Shown: positions 1-7,635 of the stretch, piece after piece
Position numbering within the stretch: position 1 is the stretch's first letter
Layout: each line of letters opens with the position of its first letter
Assembly (NCBI GenBank): GCA_963783965.1
Contig: CAWAPQ010000014.1
Coordinates: forward strand, 310,001 to 374,000
Source: Bog-473 sp963783965
GTDB taxonomy: Bacteria > Actinomycetota > Acidimicrobiia > Acidimicrobiales > RAAP-2
Reading direction: 5' to 3'
Length of the DNA stretch: 64,000 bases
The notes under the pieces: model-generated
Databases searched by the model: none
What the model was told of the DNA's origin: nothing
The model's input: the letters and a program-made list of their open reading frames with translations, nothing else
Position numbers and translations under genes: made by a program

Positions 1-1596
1 GGGCATGAAATGTTGCGCGGCGATCGGGGCAAAGGGCTGCTCGGTATTCCACGGGTCGCAGAAGCGCAGGAAGTACCACGAGGAATCGACGAAGGTGTCC
101 ATGGTGTCCGTCTCGCGGCGAGCCGGTCCCCCGCAGATGGGGCAGGTGGTGTGGAGGAAGCCCTCGTGGAACGACAGCGGTGACTGCCCGGTCGGCAGGA
201 ACTCCACGTCGTCGGGCGCCACGATGGGGAGCTGCTCCTCGGGCAAGGGCACCACGCCGTGGTCCGGGCAGTACACGGCCGGGATGGGGCAACCCCAGAA
301 GCGCTGACGAGACACCAGCCAGTCCCGCAGCCGGTAGTTGACCTTGCGCTCGCCGAGACCCTTCTCCTCGAGCCAGTCGATGGCACGGGCCTTCGCCTCG
401 TCGATGTCGAGGCCGTCGAGGAAGCCGCTGTTGATTTTCGCCCCCTCGCCCGTGTACGCCTCTCCCCCGTTGGCGTCCCAGTCGTCGGGTGGTTGCACCG
501 TGCGCACGATCGGGAGCTGGTGTTGGACGGCAAAGGCCCAGTCACGTTCGTCCTCCGCGGGCACGGCCATGATCGCCCCGGTCCCGTAACCCATGAGGAC
601 GTAGTCGGCCACGTAGAGCGGGACCGGGTTGCCCGTGAACGGGTTGACGACGCGGCTGCCCGTGAAAGCACCACGCTTGCCGAGTGCGGCGGCGTCGCCC
701 TCGGCCATGCGCTCAATGTCGGTGGACGCGGCGGCGCGGGTGCGCAACGCGTCGACCGCCTCGCGCTGGTCCGCGGTCGTGAGCTCGTCGACGAGCGGAT
801 GCTCGGGGGCCATCACGGCATACGTCATGCCGAAGCTGGTGTCGGGCCGGGTGGTGAAGACCCGGAGCGTGAGGCCGTCGCGGCCCTCGACGGGCAGGTC
901 GAACTCGGCGCCCTCGGACCGGCCGATCCAGTTGCGCTGCATGGTCTTGGCCCGTTCGGGCCACTCCAGGTCGTCGAGCGCCTCGAGGAGCTCGTCGGCG
1001 TAGCGGGTGATGCGGAAGAACCACTGCTCGAGGTCACGCTTCTCGACGAGGTCGCCGCTGCGGTCACACGTGCCGTCGGCCAATACCTGCTCGTTGGCCA
1101 GCACGGTCTGACAGCCGGGACACCAATTGACCGGGGCCAGGGCTCGGTAGGCCAGTCCCGCGTCCCAGAGGCGCAGGAAGATGAGCTGGTTCCACCGGAT
1201 GTAGGCGGCATCGTGGCTGTGGATCTCGCGCCGCCAGTCGTAGACGGCGCCGAGCCGACGGAGTGACGCCGTGAGCTCGGCGATCCGGGCGTCGGTGAAG
1301 ATCCGCGGATGCGTCCCTGTCTTGATGGCGGCGTTCTCCGCCGGCAGGCCGAAGGAATCGAACCCGATCGGGCTCAGGACCCCCTTGCCCAGCATGGTCT
1401 GGTAGCGGACGGTCAGGTCGCCGAAGGTGTAGTTCCGGACGTGGCCCTGGTGGGCCGCCCCCGAGGGGTAGGGATACATGCAGAGCGCGTAGAACTTCTC
1501 CCGAGGATCGTCGTTGTCGATTTCGTAGGTGCCCTCGTCATCCCAGTGACGTTGCCACTTGCGCTCCACCGCAGTGACGTCGTATGCGCGTGCCAT
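1..1596 (-). CDS. leuS: Leucyl-tRNA synthetase, N-terminal part (gene runs off the window)
   Basis: Cytoplasmic enzyme that charges tRNA-Leu with leucine. Reading the minus strand from ATG at 1594-1596 gives 532 uninterrupted codons to the window edge; the C-terminal part lies outside. The class I signature appears near residue 45 as PYPSGAAHQGHVRNY (HxGH motif), followed by a CPGCQTV zinc-type motif near residue 150. The insert (editing) domain contains TTRPDTSFG, and further on come MAVPAEDERDW and the second zinc-type site CPICGGPARR near residue 500. The fit to bacterial LeuS is continuous with no frameshift. The open plus-strand frames across this region are antisense shadows. The gene ends upstream of tRNA-Ala on the opposite strand with about 145 bases between them. 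Confidence 0.96.
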   Translation of the reverse strand, partial: MARAYDVTAVERKWQRHWDDEGTYEIDNDDPREKFYALCMYPYPSGAAHQGHVRNYTFGDLTVRYQTMLGKGVLSPIGFDSFGLPAENAAIKTGTHPRIFTDARIAELTASLRRLGAVYDWRREIHSHDAAYIRWNQLIFLRLWDAGLAYRALAPVNWCPGCQTVLANEQVLADGTCDRSGDLVEKRDLEQWFFRITRYADELLEALDDLEWPERAKTMQRNWIGRSEGAEFDLPVEGRDGLTLRVFTTRPDTSFGMTYAVMAPEHPLVDELTTADQREAVDALRTRAAASTDIERMAEGDAAALGKRGAFTGSRVVNPFTGNPVPLYVADYVLMGYGTGAIMAVPAEDERDWAFAVQHQLPIVRTVQPPDDWDANGGEAYTGEGAKINSGFLDGLDIDEAKARAIDWLEEKGLGERKVNYRLRDWLVSRQRFWGCPIPAVYCPDHGVVPLPEEQLPIVAPDDVEFLPTGQSPLSFHEGFLHTTCPICGGPARRETDTMDTFVDSSWYFLRFCDPWNTEQPFAPIAAQHFMP

Positions 1597-1741
1597 GCCA
1601 CCAGGGTAGGCGACACCCCGGTGGGTTCTGAGCCGAATCAGGGTGTCCCGTCGGGTCGGCGGGAGCGCAATTCGGCCGTCCGCAGGCGTTCGGGACGGGC
1701 CAAGGGGGTGTCGCCGACTGCTAGCGTTGGTCTCCACCACT

Positions 1742-1818
1742 GGGGGCGTAGCTCAGCTGGTAGAGCGCCTGACTGGCAGTCAGGAGGTTCGTGGGTTCAA
1801 GTCCCATCGCCTCCACCA
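1742..1818 (+). tRNA. tRNA-Ala (anticodon GGC), CCA encoded
   Basis: A complete cloverleaf can be drawn. Acceptor GGGGGCG (1742-1748) pairs with CGCCTCC ending at 1814, and includes the G3:U70 wobble that marks tRNA-Ala. The D arm is GCTC..GAGC. The anticodon stem CCTGA/TCAGG encloses loop CTGGCAG with anticodon GGC. The T arm is CGTGG-GTTCAAG-TCCCATCG region, followed by discriminator A and encoded CCA (1816-1818). The 3' half doubles as the attachment site of the downstream element, so integration preserved the tRNA. Confidence 0.97.
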
Positions 1819-1819
1819 A
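1773..1819 (+). repeat. attL: 47-bp direct repeat, tRNA-Ala 3' half
   Basis: Bases 1773-1819 match 5095-5141 exactly (47 of 47), with a mismatch immediately on each side. The repeat starts in the anticodon loop (CTGGCAGTCAGG) and ends one base past the encoded CCA. This is the standard footprint of tyrosine-recombinase integration into a tRNA gene. Confidence 0.95.
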
Positions 1820-1900
1820 TCACCGCAGGTAGAGCGCCCAACGCGCTCAGGTGACAACTGGTGACAGATCCAGATGTCACCAATTTTGTCCACCACTCAC

Positions 1901-2392
1901 TCAGGAGTACATCGCAACGAGTGCAACGACGGCACTCTCGTCCTGACCCGGCATGACGTGCGCGTAGTAATCCAACGTGATTTGCACGCTGGCGTGTCCA
2001 AGGAATCGCGACACGACATGCACCGGTTGTCCCGATTTCAGCGTCAACGTCGCGCAGGTGTGACGGCAACCGTGAAACGAGATCGGACGAACGTCGCCGC
2101 ACTCCTTCACCGCCTGACGGAGCCAGGTTGACATCATCCCTGGGTAGTAGGCGGTGCCCAGTTCAGTCGCAAAGACCCAGCCGTCATCAACGTAGGCACC
2201 GTGCGACTTGAGCTTGTCCTCCTTCTGGGGAGTCTGAAGAGCCTTCAGGTGCGCCATCACGGGGCCGAGGCTCAGGCTTCTACGGTTCTTCTTTGTCTTG
2301 GGGAGGTCGGAATCGTGGGGCTGACCCGCCACGACGGTATTCGCGAGCCTGTGGGACTCCGTGAAGGGCGATCCTGACGTTGTGTACTGCAA
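1901..2392 (-). pseudogene. Tyrosine recombinase (phage integrase), C-terminal fragment
   Basis: The 163 codons cover only the C-terminal half of the catalytic domain of a phage-type integrase. Visible: the beta-hairpin region KTKKNRRSLSL, box II HGCRHTCATL (HxxR), the LGH motif and the nucleophile context TLDYYAHVM. The N-terminal SAM-like DNA-binding domain and box I (TGxRxxE with the first catalytic Arg), about 200 residues, are missing. Homology-like sequence stops near 2350, where an unrelated plus-strand fragment begins. The gene lies about 80 bases from attL and reads towards it. It is almost certainly inactive alone. Confidence 0.9.
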
Positions 2393-2705
2393 TGGGTACG
2401 ACCGTCTTCAGCTCAGCAATTCTCTGCTCAACGGTCCGAACAACACCAGCTACACGGTGTTCATCGATAACAATCAAATGAATAACGTCACTGTTGGCGC
2501 GCTGGTCTCCAGCTTTACCAACGAGGTCACCGGCAAGTCGGTTCCTCTCCAGGTTCATCCCTGGCTTGCTCAGGGCAATATGCTTGTCCGGCAAACCACG
2601 CTGCCACTACCACATGCGAACATATCCCAGACAGCCGAAATGGCTGTCGTTCAGGATTACGTCCAGCTTCAACGGCTCATAACGCGCCTCAGTGGAATGC
2701 CTTGA
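2361..2705 (+). pseudogene. Possible phage structural protein fragment
   Basis: From GTG 2361 the frame encodes about 100 residues that look like real folded protein (DVVYCNGYDRLQLSNSLLNG, YTVFIDNNQMNNV, VVQDYVQLQ), with far more Asn, Gln and Tyr than flanking genes. The pattern reminds me of the C-terminal part of actinophage capsid or tail structural proteins, but this is memory, not a search. It has no credible start signal. Its first 30 bases overlap the truncated 5' end of the integrase fragment on the other strand, and the last dozen residues look out of frame. The best reading is a remnant brought next to the integrase by internal deletion. Confidence 0.35.
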
Positions 2706-3058
2706 TCAGCGGAATCGCTGGAAGTGGCGTACCCGAGGTACCTGCCCTCCGCGGGTGACTCGTAAGAAATAGCAGTAACTAAGAACTGTCCGCGGAGTTC
2801 TGGTCCCGCAATTGGTTGTATGCGAGTTCGATTCTCGCAGCGGGTACTCGGCGCTAGGGCTTGTCACCTGATGTTGAGCGGTGTTTCATATCCCCCGCTG
2901 CAACTCGCGCCGTCCACGGCTATTGGTGCTTAGTCAGCACTCTGAAAAGAATCGCAAGCGGGATTAAGCTCCCCGCCCGATTCGCGCCGTACGGGGCTGA
3001 GCGTCGGCCGTGGGGTTCTACCTTTCTAACCCGCGGCCCGCGCTCGCCCCTCAGACGC

Positions 3059-3098
3059 GAACAACTCCCCGGAGCGCCATTGATCCGGGGAGTTGTTC
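3059..3098. terminator. Perfect 14-bp inverted repeat hairpin
   Basis: Arm GAACAACTCCCCGG (3059-3072), loop of 12, arm CCGGGGAGTTGTTC (3085-3098). Stem strength suits a transcription terminator, but there is no T run on either side. It is preceded by CAGACGC, which also precedes the hairpin at 3328, so the two are related copies. Confidence 0.55.
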
Positions 3099-3202
3099 CT
3101 CACCCCAACACTCGGGGGGTAGAGCAACGCATTTCTACCCTCCACAAGCGCACGCGAAACCGGGCTCGTCACCGGAGCCTGATCCCAGGAGGAGCGACTA
3201 GA

Positions 3203-3275
3203 GATTGCCAGAGTGGGAAGGGACTACCCACAACGACTTGGCATGTCAACGTCGGGTAGCCCCTTCCCGGCAATC
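3203..3275. repeat. Long interrupted inverted repeat
   Basis: GATTGCC (3203-3209), GGGAAGGG (3215-3222) and CTACCC (3224-3229) pair with GGGTAG (3254-3259), CCCCTTCCC (3260-3268) and GGCAATC (3269-3275). This gives a bulged stem of about 21 bp. ATTTT follows the right arm, so on the plus strand it could act as a terminator; a structured RNA is the alternative. Confidence 0.5.
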
Positions 3276-3327
3276 ATTTTGCCGACTTGAGTGAGGCTCG
3301 GCAAGGCAGCGAGTCCAGACGCGAACA

Positions 3328-3357
3328 GCCCCGCGGAGCGCACAAGATCCGCGGGGC
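3328..3357. terminator. Perfect 10-bp GC hairpin, relative of the 3059 hairpin
   Basis: Arm GCCCCGCGGA (3328-3337), loop GCGCACAAGA, arm TCCGCGGGGC (3348-3357). The leader CCAGACGCGAACA (3315-3327) nearly repeats the leader of the hairpin at 3059, although the stems differ. Shared leader with changed but self-complementary arms suggests selection on structure. Confidence 0.5.
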
Positions 3358-3871
3358 CGTCGCCAGGGACCCAACCTTGGAGGGAGTCGGATCCGCCGAA
3401 TAGCTACCCAACGGAAAGTCGCCCCAAACGGACCAAATCAAGTGGGCGCGAAGTGGCCAAAGCGAAGGTGGAGATGGCCACAACGCCCCTGGGTTGGGCG
3501 CCGGTATCGCCCGACGCGGAGCAAGACTCCCTGCCCGGGGAGCCGCTCACGCGCACCGTTGCCATCGTGACTGACGTGGGTGCAATCGAACAGTACCCAT
3601 TGTCGGCCGATGGCAAATCACCCGTTCGGGTGGTTCTGCTCTTGTGGACCCTGTTTCCGTGAATCAGCTGACTGGGTGACGGATGACGCCCTCGCCGAAC
3701 CACTCAATGCAGGTCTGGCATCGCCGTGTTTCAGGCGTCTCACTGAGTCGGCGTCGTTCAACAAGTCGGAGTCCAAAATAAGGCTCTGGATGTTCCCTCA
3801 GCCTTAGGGTGCCGATTCGGTACGGTTGTCAGCGCCGCTGGCCGAACTCCCGGAGGTATGCCAGAGGGAGG

Positions 3872-3910
3872 TGCCCCAACCTCGCGTGGCGGTGGCGCAA
3901 GGTTGGGGCA
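3872..3910. terminator. Perfect 11-bp hairpin
   Basis: Arm TGCCCCAACCT (3872-3882) pairs with AGGTTGGGGCA (3900-3910) around a GC-rich loop, with no T run after either arm. It lies about 120 bases beyond the 3' end of the minus-strand small ORF that stops at 4033, so it may terminate that transcript. Confidence 0.5.
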
Positions 3911-4032
3911 AATCCTCACCCCCAATACGGGCTCACGATCACGCCGTGGCGGGACGGCGGGTCGGACACCCAAGGGTCATCTTGGTCGTCCGATTCCCGG
4001 AGTGCAACGTACCGGGGGGGTGCGCCCGGTTT

Positions 4033-4282
4033 TTAAAGCTGATCAGCAATGGTCCGTCGCCGCCCGAACTCCCTGAGCCCCGTCAGGCCGTCCAGGTGGT
4101 CAGGGCAGCTCCACACACGCCACCAGCGGTCCCCTGAGGGCGAGAACCAGCGCCCGGTCCACGACGGGGTCTCGTGGCAGTGGTCGGCTTGTCCCTGGCG
4201 GTCGTGGACCATTCGCCAGCACTGACCGACCTCGGACGAAGGCCTTGGCGTAGGGGTCGCCGGGCTGAGGCATCCGGTCCAT
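4033..4282 (-). pseudogene. Small Cys/His/Trp-rich protein of the integrated element, probably frameshifted
   Basis: From ATG 4212 to TAA 4033 the minus strand encodes 59 residues with non-random composition: MVHDRQGQADHCHETPSW, then GRWFSPSGDRWWRVWSC and HLDGLTGLREFGRRR. The His/Cys pairs (DHCHE, WSCPDH) suggest a small metal-binding fold. Another frame just upstream reads MPQPGDPYAKAFVRGR from ATG 4273. Removing one base near 4225 joins the two into one protein with QCWRM at the junction, giving about 80 residues. Whether the real product is the short form, the joined form or nothing is undecided. I do not recognise the family; such proteins are common in actinobacterial mobile elements. 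Confidence 0.4.
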
Positions 4283-4405
4283 GGCTCGAGGGTAGACGAA
4301 GGGCGCGTTACGCGAATCGGATTCGTTTCGGCGACTCACGCGACGGCCGGTATCGGCAAATTGGGGACGTTGGTCCTCTGTGCCGATCGCTCCGAGCGCC
4401 TTACG

Positions 4406-4612
4406 ATGACCACTATGACTGCGGAGGCAGGTCCGGAAGCAGTCAGACCGATCGACGGCACCACGTGGCATCTGGCCGATTCTCTTCTTCCTGTAACGCT
4501 TTGCGGAGAGACCATCTACTACGGGTCCCGTCGTCTGAGGACGTGGCACGAGACTCCCGAGGAGGACCGATGCCAGTTCTGTTGGGCGAGTCTGGGGATT
4601 GACCAGGCGTAG
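4406..4612 (+). CDS. Small zinc-ribbon-like hypothetical protein
   Basis: Sixty-eight residues from ATG 4406. The pattern TTWHLAD, PVTLCGETIYYG, TWHETPEEDRCQFCWASLG has one Cys upstream and a CxxC at the end, typical of small actinobacterial or phage zinc-finger-like proteins of unknown role. An upstream in-frame start at 4361 would add residues that do not look coded. It lies inside the tRNA-Ala element, about 190 bases from the divergent Cys-rich ORF ending at 4033-4212. No function assigned. Confidence 0.55.
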   Translation: MTTMTAEAGPEAVRPIDGTTWHLADSLLPVTLCGETIYYGSRRLRTWHETPEEDRCQFCWASLGIDQA

Positions 4613-4661
4613 GTGTCGCCCCGCCACCGCCTAGCACCGCGCCCGAGTTAGGTTGACGCGC

Positions 4662-4886
4662 ATGGAGCAGGAATCGAGTAACTGGGATCAGAAACAAGTC
4701 ATCCTCGCGGCGGCAGCCGGAGTCTTCTTCTTGGTGGGGATCGTGAGCACCGTCGTCATAAGCGGTACCAACGTCGAGAGGGGAACCGCCACGCATCCGC
4801 TCGCCTGGCTGGGGTGGGTCGCATGGATCGCACTGTTCGCGTGCATGGCCCTTGGCCTCGTGTTCAGCAGGTCTGGGTCCAAGTAG
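4662..4886 (+). CDS. Small two-helix membrane protein
   Basis: ATG 4662 gives 74 residues: a polar start (MEQESSNWDQKQ), a hydrophobic segment about residues 13-34 (VILAAAAGVFFLVGIVSTVV), a short polar loop (SGTNVERGTATH), a second segment about 48-68 (WLGWVAWIALFACMALGLVF) and a basic tail SRSGSK. A frame extension to TTG 4653 is possible. It is the last gene before attR. No family recognised. Confidence 0.55.
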   Translation: MEQESSNWDQKQVILAAAAGVFFLVGIVSTVVISGTNVERGTATHPLAWLGWVAWIALFACMALGLVFSRSGSK

Positions 4887-5094
4887 AACCCATTGGGAAG
4901 CCGCACGCGGCCCAACCCCGCGCGTGGATTCGCAGCCAGATCGCTGATCGCGATTTGTTACCACATTTGTCATCAAAACTCCCTCAGACCCCCTCCGAAA
5001 AGACCCGACACGTTCCAACTGACTGGCATCGGAAAGGTGCTCTGAACAGGTCTAGAGCTTACTAGAGCGGTGACGACCCGAGACCCGCACACAT

Positions 5095-5141
5095 CTGGCA
5101 GTCAGGAGGTTCGTGGGTTCAAGTCCCATCGCCTCCACCAA
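5095..5141 (+). repeat. attR: second copy of the 47-bp tRNA-Ala repeat
   Basis: Identical to 1773-1819 over 47 bases. There is no acceptor or D-arm sequence upstream, so this copy is not a tRNA gene. It marks the right boundary of the element; normal-composition chromosome resumes here. Confidence 0.95.
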
Positions 5142-5265
5142 CCACGGTGAGCAGTGAAGTTCGCGTCATGCCGGGCGAGGGCAGTCAGGGCTCTTCGGAT
5201 TCTGGCGGGGAGCCCACACCGAGGCCACCCGGGACAAGGAGACCCTCGGTGAAGGCGGCGTTTGC

Positions 5266-6012
5266 TCAGGGATGCATTTCGATCCGCCATGAACCCGGAT
5301 CCATGATCAACCGTCGACGAGGACCGACCTGATCGATGTCTCCGTCGTCGTAGGCGACGTCGCCTTGCCACAGTGCGGTCATCACGCCCCCGTCGACACG
5401 AATGCGGGTGGAAAACCGCTCCGGTTCGCGTGAGCGAGCGGCGGCTGTAGCCCCTTGCGTGTCGGTCTGGTCTCTCAGCCACCACAGAGTCGCGAACGTG
5501 GGAGGTGCCATGTCCATTTGGGCAGCGTTGACCCGGGCGATCGCCGTCGCCGGCGTCATCCACTCGGACCGGTGGATCTCGAGTTCATCGACCACCACTG
5601 CGCTCTCGTCGTTCCGAACCTCAATGAGGAAGAACCACGTGGCGAAGCGTTTCGCGCCACCAAGCGGGGGTACCCAGAACGAGAAGGGCACCAGGCCGGA
5701 GGGGTCGAGGTCGAGCGATGCCTCTTCAGCCGCTTCGCGCACGGCCGCAGCTCGAGCTGCATGCATCTCGACCGCAGCATTGTCGCCAACCGCCGAGCCA
5801 GAGTCTTCAGGGTCAACCCGGCCGCCGGGAAAGACCCACATGTTCCCGAACTGCCCGCGTGCGTTGCGCTGGAGCAGGAGTACCTCCATACCAGCGGAAC
5901 TCTGCCGGAGTGGGATCACCGTGGCCGCCGGTATCAGTCCCGCTTCAGCTACTCGCTCCTCAACGTTTGAGGCCGACCCGCCGCTGCTCACGCCCTCGTA
6001 CTCGTTCGACAT
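5266..6012 (-). CDS. Nudix hydrolase
   Basis: Hydrolase of the Nudix superfamily, 248 residues from ATG 6012. The core reads VFPGGRVDPEDSG, then an insertion of about 20 residues, then AAVREAAEEASLDL, which supplies the REx2EE metal-binding glutamates of the Nudix box. The insertion inside the box and the following FWVPP..KRFATWFF segment resemble the NUDT19-like or CoA-type branch rather than MutT, so the substrate may be a CoA or ADP-ribose derivative (inference). A longer frame reaches 6159, but the added 49 residues are Ser/Gly/Arg-rich and not protein-like. It is the first intact gene after attR. Confidence 0.85.
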   Translation of the reverse strand: MSNEYEGVSSGGSASNVEERVAEAGLIPAATVIPLRQSSAGMEVLLLQRNARGQFGNMWVFPGGRVDPEDSGSAVGDNAAVEMHAARAAAVREAAEEASLDLDPSGLVPFSFWVPPLGGAKRFATWFFLIEVRNDESAVVVDELEIHRSEWMTPATAIARVNAAQMDMAPPTFATLWWLRDQTDTQGATAAARSREPERFSTRIRVDGGVMTALWQGDVAYDDGDIDQVGPRRRLIMDPGSWRIEMHP

Positions 6013-6136
6013 CTCAAGACCGTACTTCCGGTTACGTCGTCTCAGCCCCACGACGCCGATCTTGGCGGAAGTAGCCAAGGAACGACCGTCCGCCAAGTCG
6101 GATGAGTGCTCCCCGCCAGAATCCGACGAACCGCAT

Positions 6137-6595
6137 TCAGTCCGCCGGCAGCTGCGCAATGTGCTGGAGCTCTATCCACAGCGGGATCACGAACCAAATG
6201 TAGGCGTTGGTCAGCGTGTACCGCTTGTCGCCGTACCGGGTCACCATGGTGCCGACCTCGGTGCATCGGACCCGGTCGTCCTTGGCCTTGTAGGTCTTCA
6301 CCCGCTCGAGTATCTCCGCCATCTCCTCCATGGAGGAGACCTCCATGCCGAAGTGATCCATGTTCGGCGTGACCATGAACTCGTCCTTCGCCGGGAGCAG
6401 ATAGAGGAACTGGCCGAGCGACCCCGTGTAGAGGATGAGCGGATTGCCCTTCTCGGTGCTGTTGTCCCCTTCGACCCAGCCGAAGACCTCGGAGAAGAAG
6501 TCCAGGAGTGCGGCCCGGCCGGCCTCGTCCATGAGATCGGCGTCCACGCTGATCGCCACGTGGTTGATCCTGGGTGCGAAGGGCTTCGTGCTCAT
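6137..6595 (-). CDS. VOC (glyoxalase/dioxygenase-fold) family protein
   Basis: A 152-residue protein from ATG 6595 with a single vicinal-oxygen-chelate repeat pair: INHVAISVDADLM near the start, a DHFGMEVSSMEEM second-strand motif and a C-terminal IWFVIPLWIELQHI. The ATG lies inside the stop region of the upstream dehydrogenase (ATGA overlap at 6592-6595), so the two are probably translated as a coupled pair. The His residues expected for metal binding are partly visible (NH, DH), but substrate is unknown. Confidence 0.8.
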   Translation of the reverse strand: MSTKPFAPRINHVAISVDADLMDEAGRAALLDFFSEVFGWVEGDNSTEKGNPLILYTGSLGQFLYLLPAKDEFMVTPNMDHFGMEVSSMEEMAEILERVKTYKAKDDRVRCTEVGTMVTRYGDKRYTLTNAYIWFVIPLWIELQHIAQLPAD

Positions 6596-7626
6596 GACGA
6601 CAGGCCCGGTTGCACCATGACCTTGCTCGGGATCTCGCCCCGGGCCAGGCGCTCCATGGCGTCCATGACCTCGTTGAGCGCAATGTCCTCGGGCTCCATC
6701 AGCGATGTCAGCGGCAGCGTCCCGCTCCCGAGCAGGTCGACCGCCGGTGCGAAGCCTTCGTCGTTGTAGTTGTAGGCCCCGATGACCTCGAGCTCGAAGA
6801 TGATCATGCGGTTCTGGTTGAAGCGCGGTGGATCGAACCCGGTGCCCACAATGACGAGAGTCCCTGCGTAGTCCAGTTGCCCGAACGCAGCCTCGGCTGC
6901 GCCGGCGCGGCCCGAGCACTCGAAGGCCACAGCGAACGGCTCCGCCACCGGCAAGGTCATGGGTGGCTCCTCGAGGGCTTCGGGCACCACCACCCGGGCC
7001 GCCCCGACGTCGAGTGCCTGCTGCCGACGCACCGCCGATGGCTCGCTCACCGTGATGTCGGCGATCCCCTGGGCGCGCAGCACCGCGATGATCAAGAGGC
7101 CGACCGGTCCGGCACCCGTGACGAGCACCCGATCCTCAGGGTGGACGTCGGCCAGGCGGAGCGCGTGCAGCGTGATGGCCGTCGGCTCGGCCAACGCGGC
7201 CGCTCGGGTCGCCAGGGTGTCGGGAATCCGGATGAGGCCGTTGGCGGCCACCGTCTTGTACTGGCAGAACGCTCCCCGGTACCCGACGAAGTCCGCCGAG
7301 GCGCGCCGCAGGCACACCGACGGACGGCCCCGCCGGCAGGGCCGGCACTTGCCGCACCCGGCGGCCGCGTTCCCCACCACCCGGTCACCCGGGGACCAGT
7401 CGGAGTCGCTCGGCGCAACGGCCACAATGCCCGACCACTCGTGGCCGAGAATGGCGCCCGGTCGGGCGTAGCGCTCCAGCACCATATGGAGGTCGGAGCC
7501 GCAGATCCCGCATGCCGCGATCTCGACAAGGACTTCGCCGGGCCCCGGCTCCGGTCGCGGCACCTCGTCGAATTCGATCCTGCCGTCGCCCACGTAGACG
7601 GCCGCCGGCATCAGTGCAGGGGACAT
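6592..7626 (-). CDS. Zinc-dependent medium-chain alcohol dehydrogenase
   Basis: NAD(P)-dependent dehydrogenase of the MDR superfamily, 344 residues. Catalytic zinc motif CGICGSDLH near residue 38 and LGHEWSG near 60. The structural-zinc segment is CGKCRPCRRGRPSVC near 90-105. The Rossmann region VLVTGAGPVGLLI is near 167, and the substrate-domain tail LARGEIPSKVMVQPG is typical. It overlaps the downstream VOC gene by four bases, so a two-gene unit acting on one alcohol or aldehyde substrate is likely. Only nine bases separate its start from the end of the membrane protein gene upstream (7636), so all three may share a transcript. Confidence 0.92.
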   Translation of the reverse strand: MSPALMPAAVYVGDGRIEFDEVPRPEPGPGEVLVEIAACGICGSDLHMVLERYARPGAILGHEWSGIVAVAPSDSDWSPGDRVVGNAAAGCGKCRPCRRGRPSVCLRRASADFVGYRGAFCQYKTVAANGLIRIPDTLATRAAALAEPTAITLHALRLADVHPEDRVLVTGAGPVGLLIIAVLRAQGIADITVSEPSAVRRQQALDVGAARVVVPEALEEPPMTLPVAEPFAVAFECSGRAGAAEAAFGQLDYAGTLVIVGTGFDPPRFNQNRMIIFELEVIGAYNYNDEGFAPAVDLLGSGTLPLTSLMEPEDIALNEVMDAMERLARGEIPSKVMVQPGLSS

Positions 7627-7635
7627 TGCGGCACT

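Larger units (their letters stand above)
2706..4032. other. Gene-poor interior of the integrated element
   Basis: About 1.3 kb with no frame I would accept as a gene; the longer open frames here are rich in Arg/Pro/Ser and lack start signals. It contains four inverted repeats (listed separately) and a tRNA-like T arm (GCGAG-TTCGATT-CTCGC, 2822-2838). It could be decayed coding sequence, a non-coding RNA region or a regulatory region; the sequence does not decide. Confidence 0.6.
1773..5141. mobile_element. Degenerate tRNA-Ala-integrated element (about 3.3 kb)
   Basis: The interval is bounded by the perfect 47-bp tRNA-derived repeats. It is visibly less GC-rich than the flanks and carries a truncated tyrosine integrase pointing towards attL, the usual arrangement for integrated phages and islands. 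Remaining cargo: a possible phage structural fragment, several strong hairpins, a small Cys/His/Trp-rich ORF, a zinc-ribbon-like ORF and a two-segment membrane protein. No replication, packaging or conjugation gene can be seen. The integrase lacks its first catalytic box, so autonomous movement is unlikely. I read it as a remnant left after internal deletion, though a small satellite-like element mobilised in trans cannot be excluded. Confidence 0.88.

Noticed and set aside
259..1266. Plus-strand frame of 335 codons over the leuS region
   Set aside because: It is antisense to leuS, which has continuous family motifs; the plus-strand protein is rich in Arg, Gly, Val and Glu without any fold signature, a common shadow in GC-rich genomes.
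2861..3703. Several 100-130-codon frames inside the integrated element
   Set aside because: None has a start signal, hydrophobic core or repeat; they cross the hairpins. Treated as non-coding.
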